The notes below the pieces were generated by a model. The model was not told the origin of the DNA. It made no database searches and saw nothing but the letters and a program-made list of their open reading frames with translations. Shown piece after piece: positions 42,074 through 57,477 of a stretch of DNA of 64,000 bases. The position numbers and the translations under genes are program-made. The stretch comes from an uncultured Methanobacterium sp. (GTDB lineage Archaea > Methanobacteriota > Methanobacteria > Methanobacteriales > Methanobacteriaceae): assembly GCF_963665055.1 (NCBI RefSeq), contig NZ_OY762015.1, positions 1,408,501-1,472,500 of the forward strand, read 5' to 3'. How positions within the stretch are numbered: the first letter of the stretch is position 1; every line of letters starts with the position of its first letter.

Positions 42074-42672
42074 AAAACGTATCCAGCTAAAAAAAAGTAA
42101 TTTCACCAAAAACGGAATCCATCCAGTTAAGATTCAATTTTTCTCCAATAATATCCAATTCTCCAGTAATATCCAATAATAATTCTCATAAATAATATTC
42201 TCAACTAATACCTCCATTAATAAACTAAATATATTATTAATGAATATTCTACTAAAAAAAGAAGGTAAAACTAAAATAAATATAAGCTACTACCCAAAAT
42301 ACCAAAAAATACATTAGTAGAAATTTAGTAGAATTATATTATAATTAGGATACTTACAAAATTAGGATATTTACATTTTATTAAGAATTCGTCATGTTAA
42401 CAGAATCGGATAATCCCATAACAAATTAACTGATCATATCCATTTAATTCTATTTTTAAGTTTAAAATGATTACAAAAAATGAATTTAATAATTTTAATA
42501 AAGCATAGTTATTCAAAACATTGAAAGGATAAAATAATACTAATTAAACAATATTCAAGGATATTTAAGTAGTTAATTAATAGAAATAGATCATTAAATT
42601 AATTATTATAAACTAAAAATTAGTGATTACTGATAAAAATTCTGAAAAACTGAAAATAATAGAATAGGAGTC
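42074..42672. other. Long AT-rich intergenic region, no gene seen
   Basis: These 599 bases are extremely AT-rich. Around 42115-42190 there are three diverged copies of TCCAATAATATCCAATTCTCCAG-like sequence (written here as a pattern). The rest holds poly-A and poly-T tracts. No open frame with a ribosome-binding site is evident on either strand, and no RNA gene is recognised. Confidence 0.5.
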
Positions 42673-43290
42673 ATGAAATTGAGTAAAATGTTTGCTGACT
42701 GTCCAATATGCAATGCACATCAAAGTATGGAAGTCACCACCAAAACCGAGATAATCCCCTACTTTGGGGAGATTATGGAATCAACCCTCTTATGTAGTGA
42801 ATGCGGATATAAACATGCAGATACTATCTGTATTGATCAAAAAGACCCAGTTAAGTACACCTTAATTGTGGGGAAAGATAATTTAAACGCAAGGGTTGTT
42901 AAATCACAGTCAACCACCATTACCATACCTGAAATAGGACTTAAGGTGGAACCAGGACCACAATCCCAGGGTTATGTTTCCAATGTAGAAGGAGTGCTGA
43001 ACCGTTTTGAAAAAGCTGTTAGAACTGCATTATCCTGGGCTGAGGAGGATTATGCCAAAAAGAACGCGGTCCAAATACTGGAAGATATTGAAAGAGTGAA
43101 AAATGGTCAAAAAAAGGTCACCCTGGTATTAGAAGACCCCTTCGGCCACAGCGTGGTTATGGATGAGACTGCAGTTAAGAGTGAATTGACTGTAGAAGAG
43201 ATTGAAAATCTGGAAACTGGCTTTACCACCTTTGAAAATGAAGAATTGGAAAATAATGAAGATGATGATAAATCACCTAAATCATGCTAA
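42673..43290 (+). CDS. ZPR1-type zinc finger protein
   Basis: This 205-residue protein has a four-cysteine zinc finger of the ZPR1 kind: DCPICNAHQSMEV at about 9-21 and LLCSECGYKHAD at about 39-50. A ZPR1-like beta domain follows (ARVVKSQSTTITIPEIGLKVEPGPQSQGYVSNVEGVL). Eukaryotic ZPR1 is a chaperone of elongation factor 1A; the archaeal single-copy version is uncharacterised. The C-terminal 35 residues are highly acidic. GGAG lies only two bases before the ATG at 42673, so the in-frame TTG at 42679 or ATG at 42688 could be the true start. Confidence 0.85.
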   Translation: MKLSKMFADCPICNAHQSMEVTTKTEIIPYFGEIMESTLLCSECGYKHADTICIDQKDPVKYTLIVGKDNLNARVVKSQSTTITIPEIGLKVEPGPQSQGYVSNVEGVLNRFEKAVRTALSWAEEDYAKKNAVQILEDIERVKNGQKKVTLVLEDPFGHSVVMDETAVKSELTVEEIENLETGFTTFENEELENNEDDDKSPKSC

Positions 43291-43610
43291 TTTTTTAAAT
43301 CAATGAATTCATTATGACATAACTAGTTATGAAAATAACTATTTAAAGCAAATTTAGCGTTAAAATCCAGTTTTAATTATGTTAAAGCTGTTTTTAATTA
43401 GTCTTGAATTTGAATGGGATTGATTGAAAATTGGATTAAATTGGATAGAAATGGATGAAAAGTGGGTTAGAATGGATAAAATTGAATAGATTCAAAATAT
43501 AGGGCCATCAAGATCAATAATAGAGTCCAAAAAAAAGTAAAAATAATAAAATAAATTTTATTTAAAAAATTAATTAAATTGCAACTAAAGACTTTTTGCA
43601 ACTAAAAAGT
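43291..43610. repeat. Intergenic gap with degenerate GGATNAAATT repeats
   Basis: Between 43415 and 43495 the unit TTGGATWRAAAT recurs about six times with variation. The gap separates convergent genes and shows no coding signal. Confidence 0.5.
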
Positions 43611-44108
43611 TTAATAATCCATGAAAGCTGGATCTTCCTCTTCTTCGTGGACATCTTTAAGTTTAAGTGTCTTTTTAACATCCATTGAGAGAGCGTCACA
43701 GTCTGCTTTTATGGCATGTAAGTGCATTAATATCCTCTTTTTCTCTTCATTGATCCTTTCAATATTCTGGTAAGGATAAATGGATTCTTTAAGCATTTCA
43801 TACTCAATTGTGGTGTAAGGATATTCATTTAGCTGCTCACAGACCTTTTCCAGTACTTCTCCCAGGAACTTGTTCATTTCCACTTTGACTCGTTCCCTTA
43901 TCATCTTATCCCGGTCCAGGTTCTGTTTCATCAAACGTACGACTTCTGCTTTGGCAAAAGGCAGACTTTCTCCTTCTTCGTCTACTTCGTTGTCAGCATC
44001 TTCCTCAGTAATTTCATCTGACTCAACTGCTTCTTCTGAGTCAATAATTTCCTCGGTTTCTTCCTGATTAATTTCCTCATCAAATTCGTCTTCTCTTTCG
44101 TCGTACAT
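43611..44108 (-). CDS. Acidic-tailed protein with a predicted histone-fold domain
   Basis: The 165-residue product starts with an extremely acidic tail (1-48, mostly Glu/Asp). Residues 49-115 read like a diverged archaeal histone: LPFAKAEVVRLMKQN fits the first helix, a long central helix follows (MIRERVKVEMNKFLGEVLEKV), and YTTIEYEMLKESI aligns with the RKTIKAEDIELA region of HMfB. A further helical and acidic segment follows (116-165). DNA-contact basic residues are fewer than in true histones, so it may be a chaperone-like or NF-Y-like factor. The start is supported by TAGGAG. Confidence 0.55.
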   Translation of the reverse strand: MYDEREDEFDEEINQEETEEIIDSEEAVESDEITEEDADNEVDEEGESLPFAKAEVVRLMKQNLDRDKMIRERVKVEMNKFLGEVLEKVCEQLNEYPYTTIEYEMLKESIYPYQNIERINEEKKRILMHLHAIKADCDALSMDVKKTLKLKDVHEEEEDPAFMDY

Positions 44109-44317
44109 GAAAAATCTCCTAATTTAGATTTAAATTCTTATTTACCATTAAATGGTATGTAAACTGCACCATATAAAACTATGGTTTAAATGATAGGTTA
44201 CGTGTAAAATTTATGGCAACTTATCATTATACCCCAATAATAATTGAAGGTAGAATAAAAATTTACAATAATGTCCTACAATTCTTCCTACTTAAAGCAC
44301 TTGTGAATGTATAGGGC

Positions 44318-45157
44318 TCATTGTATTTTCTCCAATTCCAAGCTTAAGTCCAATGATCTTGCAGAGTGAGTGATGTATCCTGTTGAGATCACGTCCACCC
44401 CTGTCTTTGCAAACTGCATAATGTTATCTGAATTGATACCACCCGATACTTCAATTATCACATTGTCACGGAGATTTTCAGTATTCAAAGCTTCCAGGAC
44501 CGTTTTAACATCTTCAGGAACCATGTTGTCCAACATTACAATATCTGCCCCAGCATTAGCAGCCTGCAGGGCTTCTTCCAGGGTTTCTACCTCAATTTCA
44601 ATTTTTTTAGTGAAACTAACGTACTTTCTGGCTAGGGATATTGCCTCAACCACTCCACCAACCAGGGCTAAGTGGTTATCCTTTATTAAAACACTGTCAT
44701 CCAGGCGGTAGCGATGGGTATCTCCCCCACCAGATCTTATGGCATTTTTCTCAAAAAATTGGAGTCCAGGGGTTGTTTTACGGGTCCCGGCCACTATAAC
44801 ATCAGGATTGACACTGCGAACCATTTTAATAATATTGTCAGTGAGGGTGGCTATGCCGCTCATGCGCATCATAAGGTTTAAGACGGTTCTTTCCACACTG
44901 AGAATACTACGTGGATCACCGGATATCTCCATGATGATCTGACCAGGCTTTAACTTTTCACCATCTGCCACCAGTACTTCGGTTTCCACATCAAATTCGG
45001 CGAAAATAGCTACCGCCAATTCAACTCCAGCAGATATGCCTTCTTCTTTGGATATGATATGACCCCTAACCTTTAATCCAGGAGGTATCAATGCACGGGT
45101 GGTTATATCCTCAAAGCCAATATCTTCATAAACCATCTTAGCCAGGTCTTGCCTCAT
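44318..45157 (-). CDS. nadC: Nicotinate-nucleotide pyrophosphorylase (carboxylating)
   Basis: This 279-residue type II phosphoribosyltransferase has YEDIGFEDITTRAL at the start, ERTVLNLMMRMSGIATLT (about 90-107), AGTRKTTPGLQFFEKNAIRSGGG with catalytic and substrate-binding residues (about 124-146), and IEIEVETLEEA and EVSGGIN later. It converts quinolinate and PRPP to NaMN in NAD synthesis. AGGTGTGAT favours the ATG at 45157 over the GTG two codons upstream. nadA/nadB are not in the window. Confidence 0.93.
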   Translation of the reverse strand: MRQDLAKMVYEDIGFEDITTRALIPPGLKVRGHIISKEEGISAGVELAVAIFAEFDVETEVLVADGEKLKPGQIIMEISGDPRSILSVERTVLNLMMRMSGIATLTDNIIKMVRSVNPDVIVAGTRKTTPGLQFFEKNAIRSGGGDTHRYRLDDSVLIKDNHLALVGGVVEAISLARKYVSFTKKIEIEVETLEEALQAANAGADIVMLDNMVPEDVKTVLEALNTENLRDNVIIEVSGGINSDNIMQFAKTGVDVISTGYITHSARSLDLSLELEKIQ

Positions 45158-45578
45158 TATCACACCTATAAAAACTATTATTTCTCAATCATGTTGATTT
45201 CTCAATCAGTGCTGCTTAAAAAAGGATTACTCCTTAATGAATACTATCAAAATACTAAAAATCTTTGTTCTCATTTATATTGGATGAAGAATATAAATTT
45301 TCACCAGACAAGCAGCAGTTCATTTGAAAAGATCATGTTTTACCATGACCATACTACTAAACTGAAAGAGAGAAGTGTTAAGAATACAAATTTCCAGTGG
45401 TATGGAATAAACATCTTAATTTCCAGTGGTATGGAATAAACATCAAATAATTAAGTATATAGAATTATAGATGCATAAAAAAATCATTAGGAACAATCAT
45501 TTCAATAAACAGCATATAATTTAAGTTAAAACAGAGAATTTAAGCTAATTTATAATTATGGTGGTAGGTGAATCAATT
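45158..45578. repeat. Intergenic gap with a 29-bp tandem duplication
   Basis: The divergent nadC/rnz gap contains a 29-bp unit beginning AATTTCCAGTGGTATGGAAT duplicated in tandem at 45389-45417 and 45418-45444. An open frame of 96 codons spans part of the gap on the plus strand, but its translation looks like random AT-rich DNA and it lacks a ribosome-binding site, so I do not call it. Confidence 0.75.
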
Positions 45579-46487
<909 letters not shown>

Positions 46488-46600
46488 CCGCTCCCTCTAA
46501 ACATTAACCTTCAAAAAAAAAAATCTTATTCAAATGAATCAAAATGGAATGGACATATTAAAACATTTCATCAAATAACCATAATAATTGAGGTAGATTA

Positions 46601-47347
46601 ATGACGGATCCCGACCCACTGTACCTTAACCTTATAAAAATTGCCATAATTCTCATAGTTTCATTTATCATAACTAAATGGTCAATTTATATTGTTAAAA
46701 GAATTGGAAGCCGATTTAATTTTGAACTGACCTTGATACAGGTCATAAATGAGATAATCAAATACTCAGTAATTGCCGCAGCTATAACCCTTAGTTTAAA
46801 GGAGTTAGGAGTAGATGTTAATGCCATAATTGTCAGTTTGGGTATTGTGGGTATAGCTGTGGGTTTTGCTGCCCGGGACACTCTTTCAAACTTCATTGCT
46901 GGCATGTTCATACTGGCTGATCAAAGTTTTAAAGTGGGCGATATCATTGAAATGTCAGGTAAAAGTGGTAGGGTAATTAAACTGGGATTAAGAGTTACCA
47001 CCATCAAAACAGACGATAACCAGATAATAACCATCCCTAATTCAATTTTTTCCAGTGGTGTTTATGTCAATTCCACCTCTCAGGAAACCCGCAGAGTTGG
47101 ATTGGATATTAACATTCCCTATGAACTGGAACTGGAAGAAACTGTTAACTCCCTGATGAGAGTAACATCTGAGTGTAAATGGGCGCTTCCTGAACCAAAA
47201 CCAAATGTGCTTATAAAAGAAATGACAGATACAGGTATTAAAGCTACTATTAATGTCTGGATCAATGATCCATGGAAGGTAGCCACCTACCGAAGCCAGT
47301 TAGCCCTGAAAGTTAAGGAACTTCTGGTGGTTGAAAATGCCTCATGA
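46601..47347 (+). CDS. Small-conductance mechanosensitive channel (MscS family)
   Basis: This 248-residue protein has two to three N-terminal helices, then the pore-lining TM3 region IVSLGIVGIAVGFAARDTLSNFIAG (about 80-104), ILADQSFKVGDIIEM, and the beta and alpha/beta domains to the C-terminus. MscS channels open on membrane tension to release solutes on osmotic downshock. The stop codon lies inside the first unit of a 20-bp repeat array that fills the gap to the sortase. Confidence 0.92.
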   Translation: MTDPDPLYLNLIKIAIILIVSFIITKWSIYIVKRIGSRFNFELTLIQVINEIIKYSVIAAAITLSLKELGVDVNAIIVSLGIVGIAVGFAARDTLSNFIAGMFILADQSFKVGDIIEMSGKSGRVIKLGLRVTTIKTDDNQIITIPNSIFSSGVYVNSTSQETRRVGLDINIPYELELEETVNSLMRVTSECKWALPEPKPNVLIKEMTDTGIKATINVWINDPWKVATYRSQLALKVKELLVVENAS

Positions 47348-47460
47348 AAAGGCCAAATGCCTCATGAAAAGGCCAAATATCTAATTAAAAAGTTAAATAT
47401 CTCATTAAAAGCTATATATCTCATTAAAAAGCTATATATCTCGTGGAAAGGTTCGAAGAT
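47341..47460. repeat. 20-bp tandem repeat, six diverging copies
   Basis: Successive units are CTCATGAAAAGGCCAAATGC, its near twin, CTAATTAAAAAGTTAAATAT, CTCATTAAAAGCTATATAT, CTCATTAAAAAGCTATATAT and a final CTCGTGGAAAGGTTCGAAGAT. The first carries the TGA stop of the MscS gene. The gradient from near-identical to diverged units suggests growth from the left. Confidence 0.85.
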
Positions 47461-47480
47461 ATCTCTGAAAGACAAGTCTT

Positions 47481-48104
47481 GTGAAAATATCCAGATGTTT
47501 TAGTGAAATGTCTAAATATAAAATTATTGCCATCCTGATTTTATTAGCGTGTGTCACGCTGGCAGCAGGCATAGCCATTGCTGGTTACCAGCAGATGCAA
47601 AACGTTACCCAGGCCCAGAAAAGTGTTAAAGATTATCAGGAGAAAATGAGCAACCCTGTAAACGCACTGGATCCCACTGATCTAACCAAATCTTATGTCA
47701 ATGCACAGTTAATCATTCCAAAACTCAATTTGAATGCAAGCATTCGATCAGATACTGTAAATGCATATAACGCTGTTTATCATTATCCTGAAAGTGTTAT
47801 GCCGGGTAAACCAGGAGAATGTGGTATTTTAGGCCATAGGACAAAATATTCTGGATTATTCACCAACATAGCTTCCCTTGAACCAGGAGATCAGGCTATT
47901 ATCAAGGATTTTGCCCAACACAAGAAATACGTCTACGAAGTCACGTCCAATGGGAATGATATACGCTGGGACTACAAAACCAATCCTATCAGATTTTCAC
48001 AGGAAGGACAGGCACGTTTGTTAATTGTTACCTGTTATCCACCAGGTAAAAAAGAAGCAGCGTGGATTACTCATTTTAAAATGGTCTCCAGCAGTAGCTT
48101 ATAA
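47481..48104 (+). CDS. Sortase-family transpeptidase
   Basis: The 207-residue product has an N-terminal membrane anchor (about 14-36) and an outer sortase domain (about 70-205). LGHRT at about 119-123 supplies the catalytic His and LLIVTCYPPGKK at about 181-192 the catalytic Cys. The arginine usually found about eight residues after that Cys is not seen: the sequence runs EAAWITHFKM. Sortases join surface proteins to the wall; here that would be pseudomurein or another envelope polymer. The GTG at 47481 or the ATG at 47508 could be the start; neither has a strong site. Confidence 0.8.
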   Translation: MKISRCFSEMSKYKIIAILILLACVTLAAGIAIAGYQQMQNVTQAQKSVKDYQEKMSNPVNALDPTDLTKSYVNAQLIIPKLNLNASIRSDTVNAYNAVYHYPESVMPGKPGECGILGHRTKYSGLFTNIASLEPGDQAIIKDFAQHKKYVYEVTSNGNDIRWDYKTNPIRFSQEGQARLLIVTCYPPGKKEAAWITHFKMVSSSSL

Positions 48105-48378
48105 TTGGAATATGCTGCTCTTAATTAGAATATACTGATTTTAATTATAATATACTATTTAATCCCTTAATTAATACACATCAAGCCCAAAGAATTTAAT
48201 TAATCAGTATTTTCACCAATACATAACTAAAATAAAAAAGATTATAATCATTAAAAAAAGATTAAAAGTATTATATTAAGCTATATTGCTATAAAACTTC
48301 TTAAAACAAAATAAATAACAAATAACGGATTTTTTGTCACTGCAAATAAAATAAACACCAGAATATAAGATTACACAA

Positions 48379-48458
48379 TACTTATTAGTCATTAATATTA
48401 ATATTATTTAAGAATATTTACAACCATCATGATGTGTGGTTGTAACACTTAATAAGTA
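48379..48458. promoter_or_regulatory. Nested inverted repeats upstream of the hydrogenase operon
   Basis: An outer 9-bp inverted repeat, TACTTATTA at 48379-48387 and TAATAAGTA at 48450-48458, encloses an inner 8-bp inverted repeat, TACAACCA at 48419-48426 and TGGTTGTA at 48437-48444. They lie about 100-180 bp before the ferredoxin start at 48560, in an otherwise AT-rich gap (48105-48559). They look like operator sites for one or two dimeric regulators. A nickel-responsive regulator is one guess, given the downstream NiFe enzyme. Confidence 0.5.
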
Positions 48459-48559
48459 ATGGTCATTATAAAAATATAAGTAACATTCATCTGAAAAAAA
48501 TTAGATTTCGGAAGGTAAACAGAACATGTTAGTCTAAAAATAGGAAAAGAGGAGTTAAA

Positions 48560-48811
48560 ATGGTTGAAATCCTGATAGACGAAGATGCATGTGTTGGATG
48601 TGGATCCTGTGTGGATGACTGCCCCAACGACGTGTACAAAATGAATGAAGAAAAATGGAAAACAGAAGTGGTTAATGTCGACGACTGTATGGCATGCCTC
48701 TCCTGCCATGAGATCTGCCCTGCACAGGCCATGACCCATAAAGACATCCACGTGGCCAAAAGACTCTACATTGATCGCCGGGTGAACGACGTTCTGGAAA
48801 GAATTATCTGA
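48560..48811 (+). CDS. 2[4Fe-4S] ferredoxin-like electron carrier
   Basis: This 83-residue protein has two complete cluster motifs, CVGCGSCVDDCP at about 12-23 and CMACLSCHEICP at about 43-54. The insert between them is longer than in standard clostridial ferredoxins. A 29-residue basic C-terminal tail (HKDIHVAKRLYIDRRVND) may bind the partner enzyme. It is the first gene of the operon with the V4R-like protein and NiFe hydrogenase subunits and presumably passes electrons to or from the small subunit. GAGGAG is well placed before the ATG. Confidence 0.9.
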   Translation: MVEILIDEDACVGCGSCVDDCPNDVYKMNEEKWKTEVVNVDDCMACLSCHEICPAQAMTHKDIHVAKRLYIDRRVNDVLERII

Positions 48812-48818
48812 GGAGTTA

Positions 48819-50280
<1,462 letters not shown>

Positions 50281-50303
50281 AGTCAAGATAAAATGGTGAT
50301 ATT

Positions 50304-51749
<1,446 letters not shown>

Positions 51750-51752
<3 letters not shown>

Positions 51753-51790
51753 GGTTATTTTTTAAAACCTCAAAATTTCTTATTTTTTAA
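51750..51790 (+). terminator. Hairpin terminator of the hydrogenase operon
   Basis: TGAGGTT at 51750-51756 pairs with AACCTCA at 51766-51772, starting at the hydrogenase stop codon. A T-rich tract follows (AAATTTCTTATTTTTT). Archaeal termination mainly needs the T tract; the hairpin may protect the mRNA end. The remaining gap to 52101 is AT-rich, with no gene seen. Confidence 0.65.
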
Positions 51791-52101
51791 ATATTCTCAG
51801 ATTATAATGTTATAAGATTTTAAATGAATTTTTCAATTATTTAATTGAAATTTAAATTGTAATTTTTAAAGGATTATATTTCATATAATATCAATTGGGA
51901 ATACATAAAGAACTAAATCCCAATTATACTCATTAATTATTCATTTTATTACTTATATCTCTTTCATTGAACGTGATTATCATTTTTAATCAGTTTAATT
52001 AAAGGTTACTATCCAGTCCCAAAAAACGATAAGCATAATAAAAAGTTAGAGTAAGAATAGTTTATAGAATAAAGGTTTATTTACTAAACTCTAGTGATCC
52101 A

Positions 52102-53583
52102 ATGACTGACACCCGTTTGAAGATGCAACTGGAAAAGGCCACCTTAGACCTGGATAAAACCAGCGATGTAGAGGGTATACTTATTGTGGCCAGTGATGGG
52201 CGGATATTACACCATAACTTACGGGTTGATGTTGATATAAACCTTTTCGGCCCCATGTCTCAGGTTATATCAAGCTCTTCCCTCAGGTTGTTAAGTTCAT
52301 CAGGGCAGGGTGAGATGGAAAGAGTATTAGTAGAGTCCCTTAGGGGCAAAGCACTTTTTTTAGGTTTGGAAAACGCACATTTAATTATTTTAATGCAGGA
52401 CTCTGCTAACGTGGGTATGGTAATGGTAAATGCCAAAAGAGCATCCCAGAAAATCAATGAAATAACCCACGATTTAGAATTAGAAGTTCCAGTTCCCGAA
52501 GAAACCCCAATCCCTGAGGAAATACCAGTTGAACAGGTACCAGTTGAAGAAGTACCAATTGAAGAAGTGTCAGTTGAAGATATACCCATAAAACAGGCAA
52601 AAACAGGAACACCTGAACCAGTAACGGTTCAAACTGAAGAAACTCCAATGGAAACTACTGTTGCAGATGAACCAAACGAAATAATGGAAAGCTCTCCTGA
52701 ATTGGAGTTAACTGAAGAAACATTAGCTGCAGAAAAAAGCATAGAATCCGTTGAAGAACCGGTTTTAGAGATAAGTGAAAAAATAACTGAAGAACCCGTT
52801 ACAGACGTAACTGAACCCCCTGCAACTGAACCTACTGTTGCTGAACCCGCAGTAACTGAACCTACTGTTGCTGAACCCGCAGTAACTGAACCTACTGTTG
52901 CTGAACCCGCTGTAACTGAAGAAACTCCAATGGGAATTGACACCGACGCGAAACCTGGAACTGAAACTGAAACAGGAATTAAAGCTGAAACAGAAGTAAA
53001 AAGTGAAGTTGAAAAACCAGAGGAAATCAAAGAATTAAAAGTTGAAACTGAAACTACTGAACCTGAAATAGAAGAATTAAAACCAAGTATACCCACAGTC
53101 AGACCACCTATTTCATTCCCTTCATTACCAAAACATGTTGAAATCCCTGAAGATCCTGAAAAACGTTCTGATCTCATATTAAACATTTATGAATCAATAT
53201 TTTTAGCCATGTCCTTAGGAGCCGCCAAGATCATGGGGGTTGCTCCTGCCCGGGGACTAACTAAAAAATTCCTTCCCTTTGAAAAATGCAGGAGACTCCT
53301 TGAAGATGTTGATCTCAAGAGCAACGCCACCATTGATTTTGCCATGATCAAGAAAAATGCTGCAGAAATTCCTCTCCAGGAGCGAGAAGAAATATTTATA
53401 AAAGATTTCAATGGCATGATTGAAGTCATAACTGAAAATTATGGAAGAGTAATGGGTTATGAAGCATTCAGGGCCATGGTACGACCAGAGTTCCTGGAAA
53501 TTAAAAAGTCTTACGGCGAAGCAATGGATAAACTGAACATCAAAAAAAGCATGCACCCTGAAATTGCCCAACTTTTCGTGTAA
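52102..53583 (+). CDS. Roadblock/LC7 protein with acidic repeat linker and helical C-domain
   Basis: The 493-residue product has an N-terminal roadblock-like domain (about 5-120: KTSDVEGILIVASDGRILHHNL, ESLRGKALFLGLENAHLIILM). A long Glu/Pro/Thr/Val linker follows (about 130-345), with TEPTVAEPAV repeated three times at 242-271. A helical C-terminal domain ends it (about 350-493, including LAMSLGAAKIMGVAPARGL and MVRPEFLEIKKSYGEAM). I do not recognise the C-domain. The architecture mirrors the DUF2226 gene at 37575. GTGATCC precedes the ATG. It is upstream of rfcS but separated by 270 bp. Confidence 0.65.
   Translation: MTDTRLKMQLEKATLDLDKTSDVEGILIVASDGRILHHNLRVDVDINLFGPMSQVISSSSLRLLSSSGQGEMERVLVESLRGKALFLGLENAHLIILMQDSANVGMVMVNAKRASQKINEITHDLELEVPVPEETPIPEEIPVEQVPVEEVPIEEVSVEDIPIKQAKTGTPEPVTVQTEETPMETTVADEPNEIMESSPELELTEETLAAEKSIESVEEPVLEISEKITEEPVTDVTEPPATEPTVAEPAVTEPTVAEPAVTEPTVAEPAVTEETPMGIDTDAKPGTETETGIKAETEVKSEVEKPEEIKELKVETETTEPEIEELKPSIPTVRPPISFPSLPKHVEIPEDPEKRSDLILNIYESIFLAMSLGAAKIMGVAPARGLTKKFLPFEKCRRLLEDVDLKSNATIDFAMIKKNAAEIPLQEREEIFIKDFNGMIEVITENYGRVMGYEAFRAMVRPEFLEIKKSYGEAMDKLNIKKSMHPEIAQLFV
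52825..52914. repeat. 30-bp coding tandem repeat, three copies
   Basis: Three 30-bp units at 52825-52854, 52855-52884 and 52885-52914 differ by a single base (AGTA to TGTA in the last). Each encodes TEPTVAEPAV inside the linker of the roadblock-type protein. The near identity indicates recent duplication. Confidence 0.95.
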
Positions 53584-53852
53584 GAATAAATTTCGGATAA
53601 AACAAATCATGAGATGCGTTTTTAGCATTTCAAATTTTAATTATCTTTTTCTAACCTGTAACCCATCAATACCAAATTACAAAACTTTTTAATACATTTG
53701 TATTGGTTTTTTAAAAAATAAAGTAAAATTCAGCCCTGAAATTTATAAAAACCGGGATTATGTTTAAATTTTAAAACTTTTTAAAATACCAGTTACATAC
53801 CAATAATCATATTACATTCACAAAAATATTAGAAATAAAAACGGTGATAATC

Positions 53853-54818
<966 letters not shown>

Positions 54819-54819
54819 G

Positions 54820-56337
<1,518 letters not shown>

Positions 56338-56682
56338 AATTTCACTTATTTTTTTAATTTAAGATTACTAGATAAATTCCTTTTTTTGACTTACCTAATT
56401 TCATGCAATAAAATCAATATTGAACTAGAGTCGTAAAATCATTAACTAGAGCCATAAATGTAATAGTTTAAGATTTTAAAGCAATTTTATGAAATTTAAA
56501 GACATTTGTTGAAATATAACTAAGTAAAAAGATATATTAAAGATTTTATTGTTGTTATTAAACAGTAAACTGGAAAATATTCATTGCCCTTTAAAAATAA
56601 CCGTAAAATTATTATATATCAAAGTATAGTAATAGCTAACTAAATTAATGGTTGAATCATATCGTTAAGGGGAGAAAAAGCA
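56338..56682. other. Intergenic region after rfcL
   Basis: This is AT-rich DNA with a T-rich run just after the rfcL stop (TTATTTTTTTAATTT). ATTATATATCAAAG at about 56610-56623 is a candidate TATA region for the surface protein starting at 56683. No gene is seen. Confidence 0.4.
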
Positions 56683-57333
56683 ATGAATATACCTAATTTT
56701 AAATGGAAAAAAGTAGTACCATACCTTTTATTCTTATGTTTGGTGGCAATGATAACCGTGGGTTCCTCCTTTGCTGCAGGAACAATTTATGTAAGCACTC
56801 AGGGAAACGATAACTGGAATGGTCTCGCAGCCACATACGATCCATCCACAGGAAACGGACCTAAAGCTACTATACAAAACGCCGTAGACACAGTAACTGA
56901 TAACGGCACAGTATCGGTAGCAGCAGGAACCTACAAAGAAAACCTTTACATAAACAAAGATGTTTATCTAATGGGAGCCGGTCCAGACAGCACCATTATA
57001 GATGGTATGCAGAAGAAAAGTGTTATACAACTATTTGGGTCTACCATGGAACCATTTAACCAGTTTGCACTTACTGTTAATGGACTCAGTCTTACCAATG
57101 GTAACAGTACCTGGGGTGGTGGAATTTACAATTATGGTGGTATTTTATTCCTGATAAATACAAAAATTACCAATAATAGAGCCACTAACGGAGGAGGTTT
57201 ATACAACTCCGGAACTGCAAATGCAGATAGTGCAACCGTGATAACTGACAACACACCAGATAATGTGTATGGTTATCCCATTACACCAACCGGAGACATT
57301 TCTCAGGATATATTACCTTCAGTTAGTCCATAA
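56683..57333 (+). CDS. Secreted right-handed beta-helix surface protein
   Basis: The 216-residue product has a signal peptide (about 1-32, ending SSFAAG). A pectin-lyase-like start follows (TIYVSTQGNDNWNG, TIQNAVDTVTDNGTVSVAAGTYKENLYINKDVYLMGAG) with further coil turns such as NNRATNGGGLYNSGTA. This is the core of methanobacterial adhesin-like proteins, which are usually much longer and end in Ig-like or pseudomurein-binding repeats. Here the coding region ends after about six turns, so it is a short secreted form or a truncated relative. GGGGAGAAAAAGC precedes the ATG. Confidence 0.75.
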   Translation: MNIPNFKWKKVVPYLLFLCLVAMITVGSSFAAGTIYVSTQGNDNWNGLAATYDPSTGNGPKATIQNAVDTVTDNGTVSVAAGTYKENLYINKDVYLMGAGPDSTIIDGMQKKSVIQLFGSTMEPFNQFALTVNGLSLTNGNSTWGGGIYNYGGILFLINTKITNNRATNGGGLYNSGTANADSATVITDNTPDNVYGYPITPTGDISQDILPSVSP

Positions 57334-57477
57334 TAAGGGTTTATAAATTCTTAAGAAATTATTTAATCTGGAAAAAGAGGATATTTCTTATTTTTTTTGA
57401 ATAATTTTTTTTGAATATTTGCTTTGTATCAGTTATTTGCAGACTTATTATTGGATCTGTGAGAAATACATGTTATT

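Noticed and set aside
42074..42672. Structured RNA in the 599-bp gap
   Set aside because: The sequence is nearly all A/T, without GC-rich stems; structured RNAs in AT-rich archaea usually stand out by local GC content.
45149..45439. 96-codon plus-strand frame between nadC and rnz
   Set aside because: It overlaps the nadC start, lacks a ribosome-binding site, contains half of a 29-bp tandem duplication and reads like random AT-rich translation.
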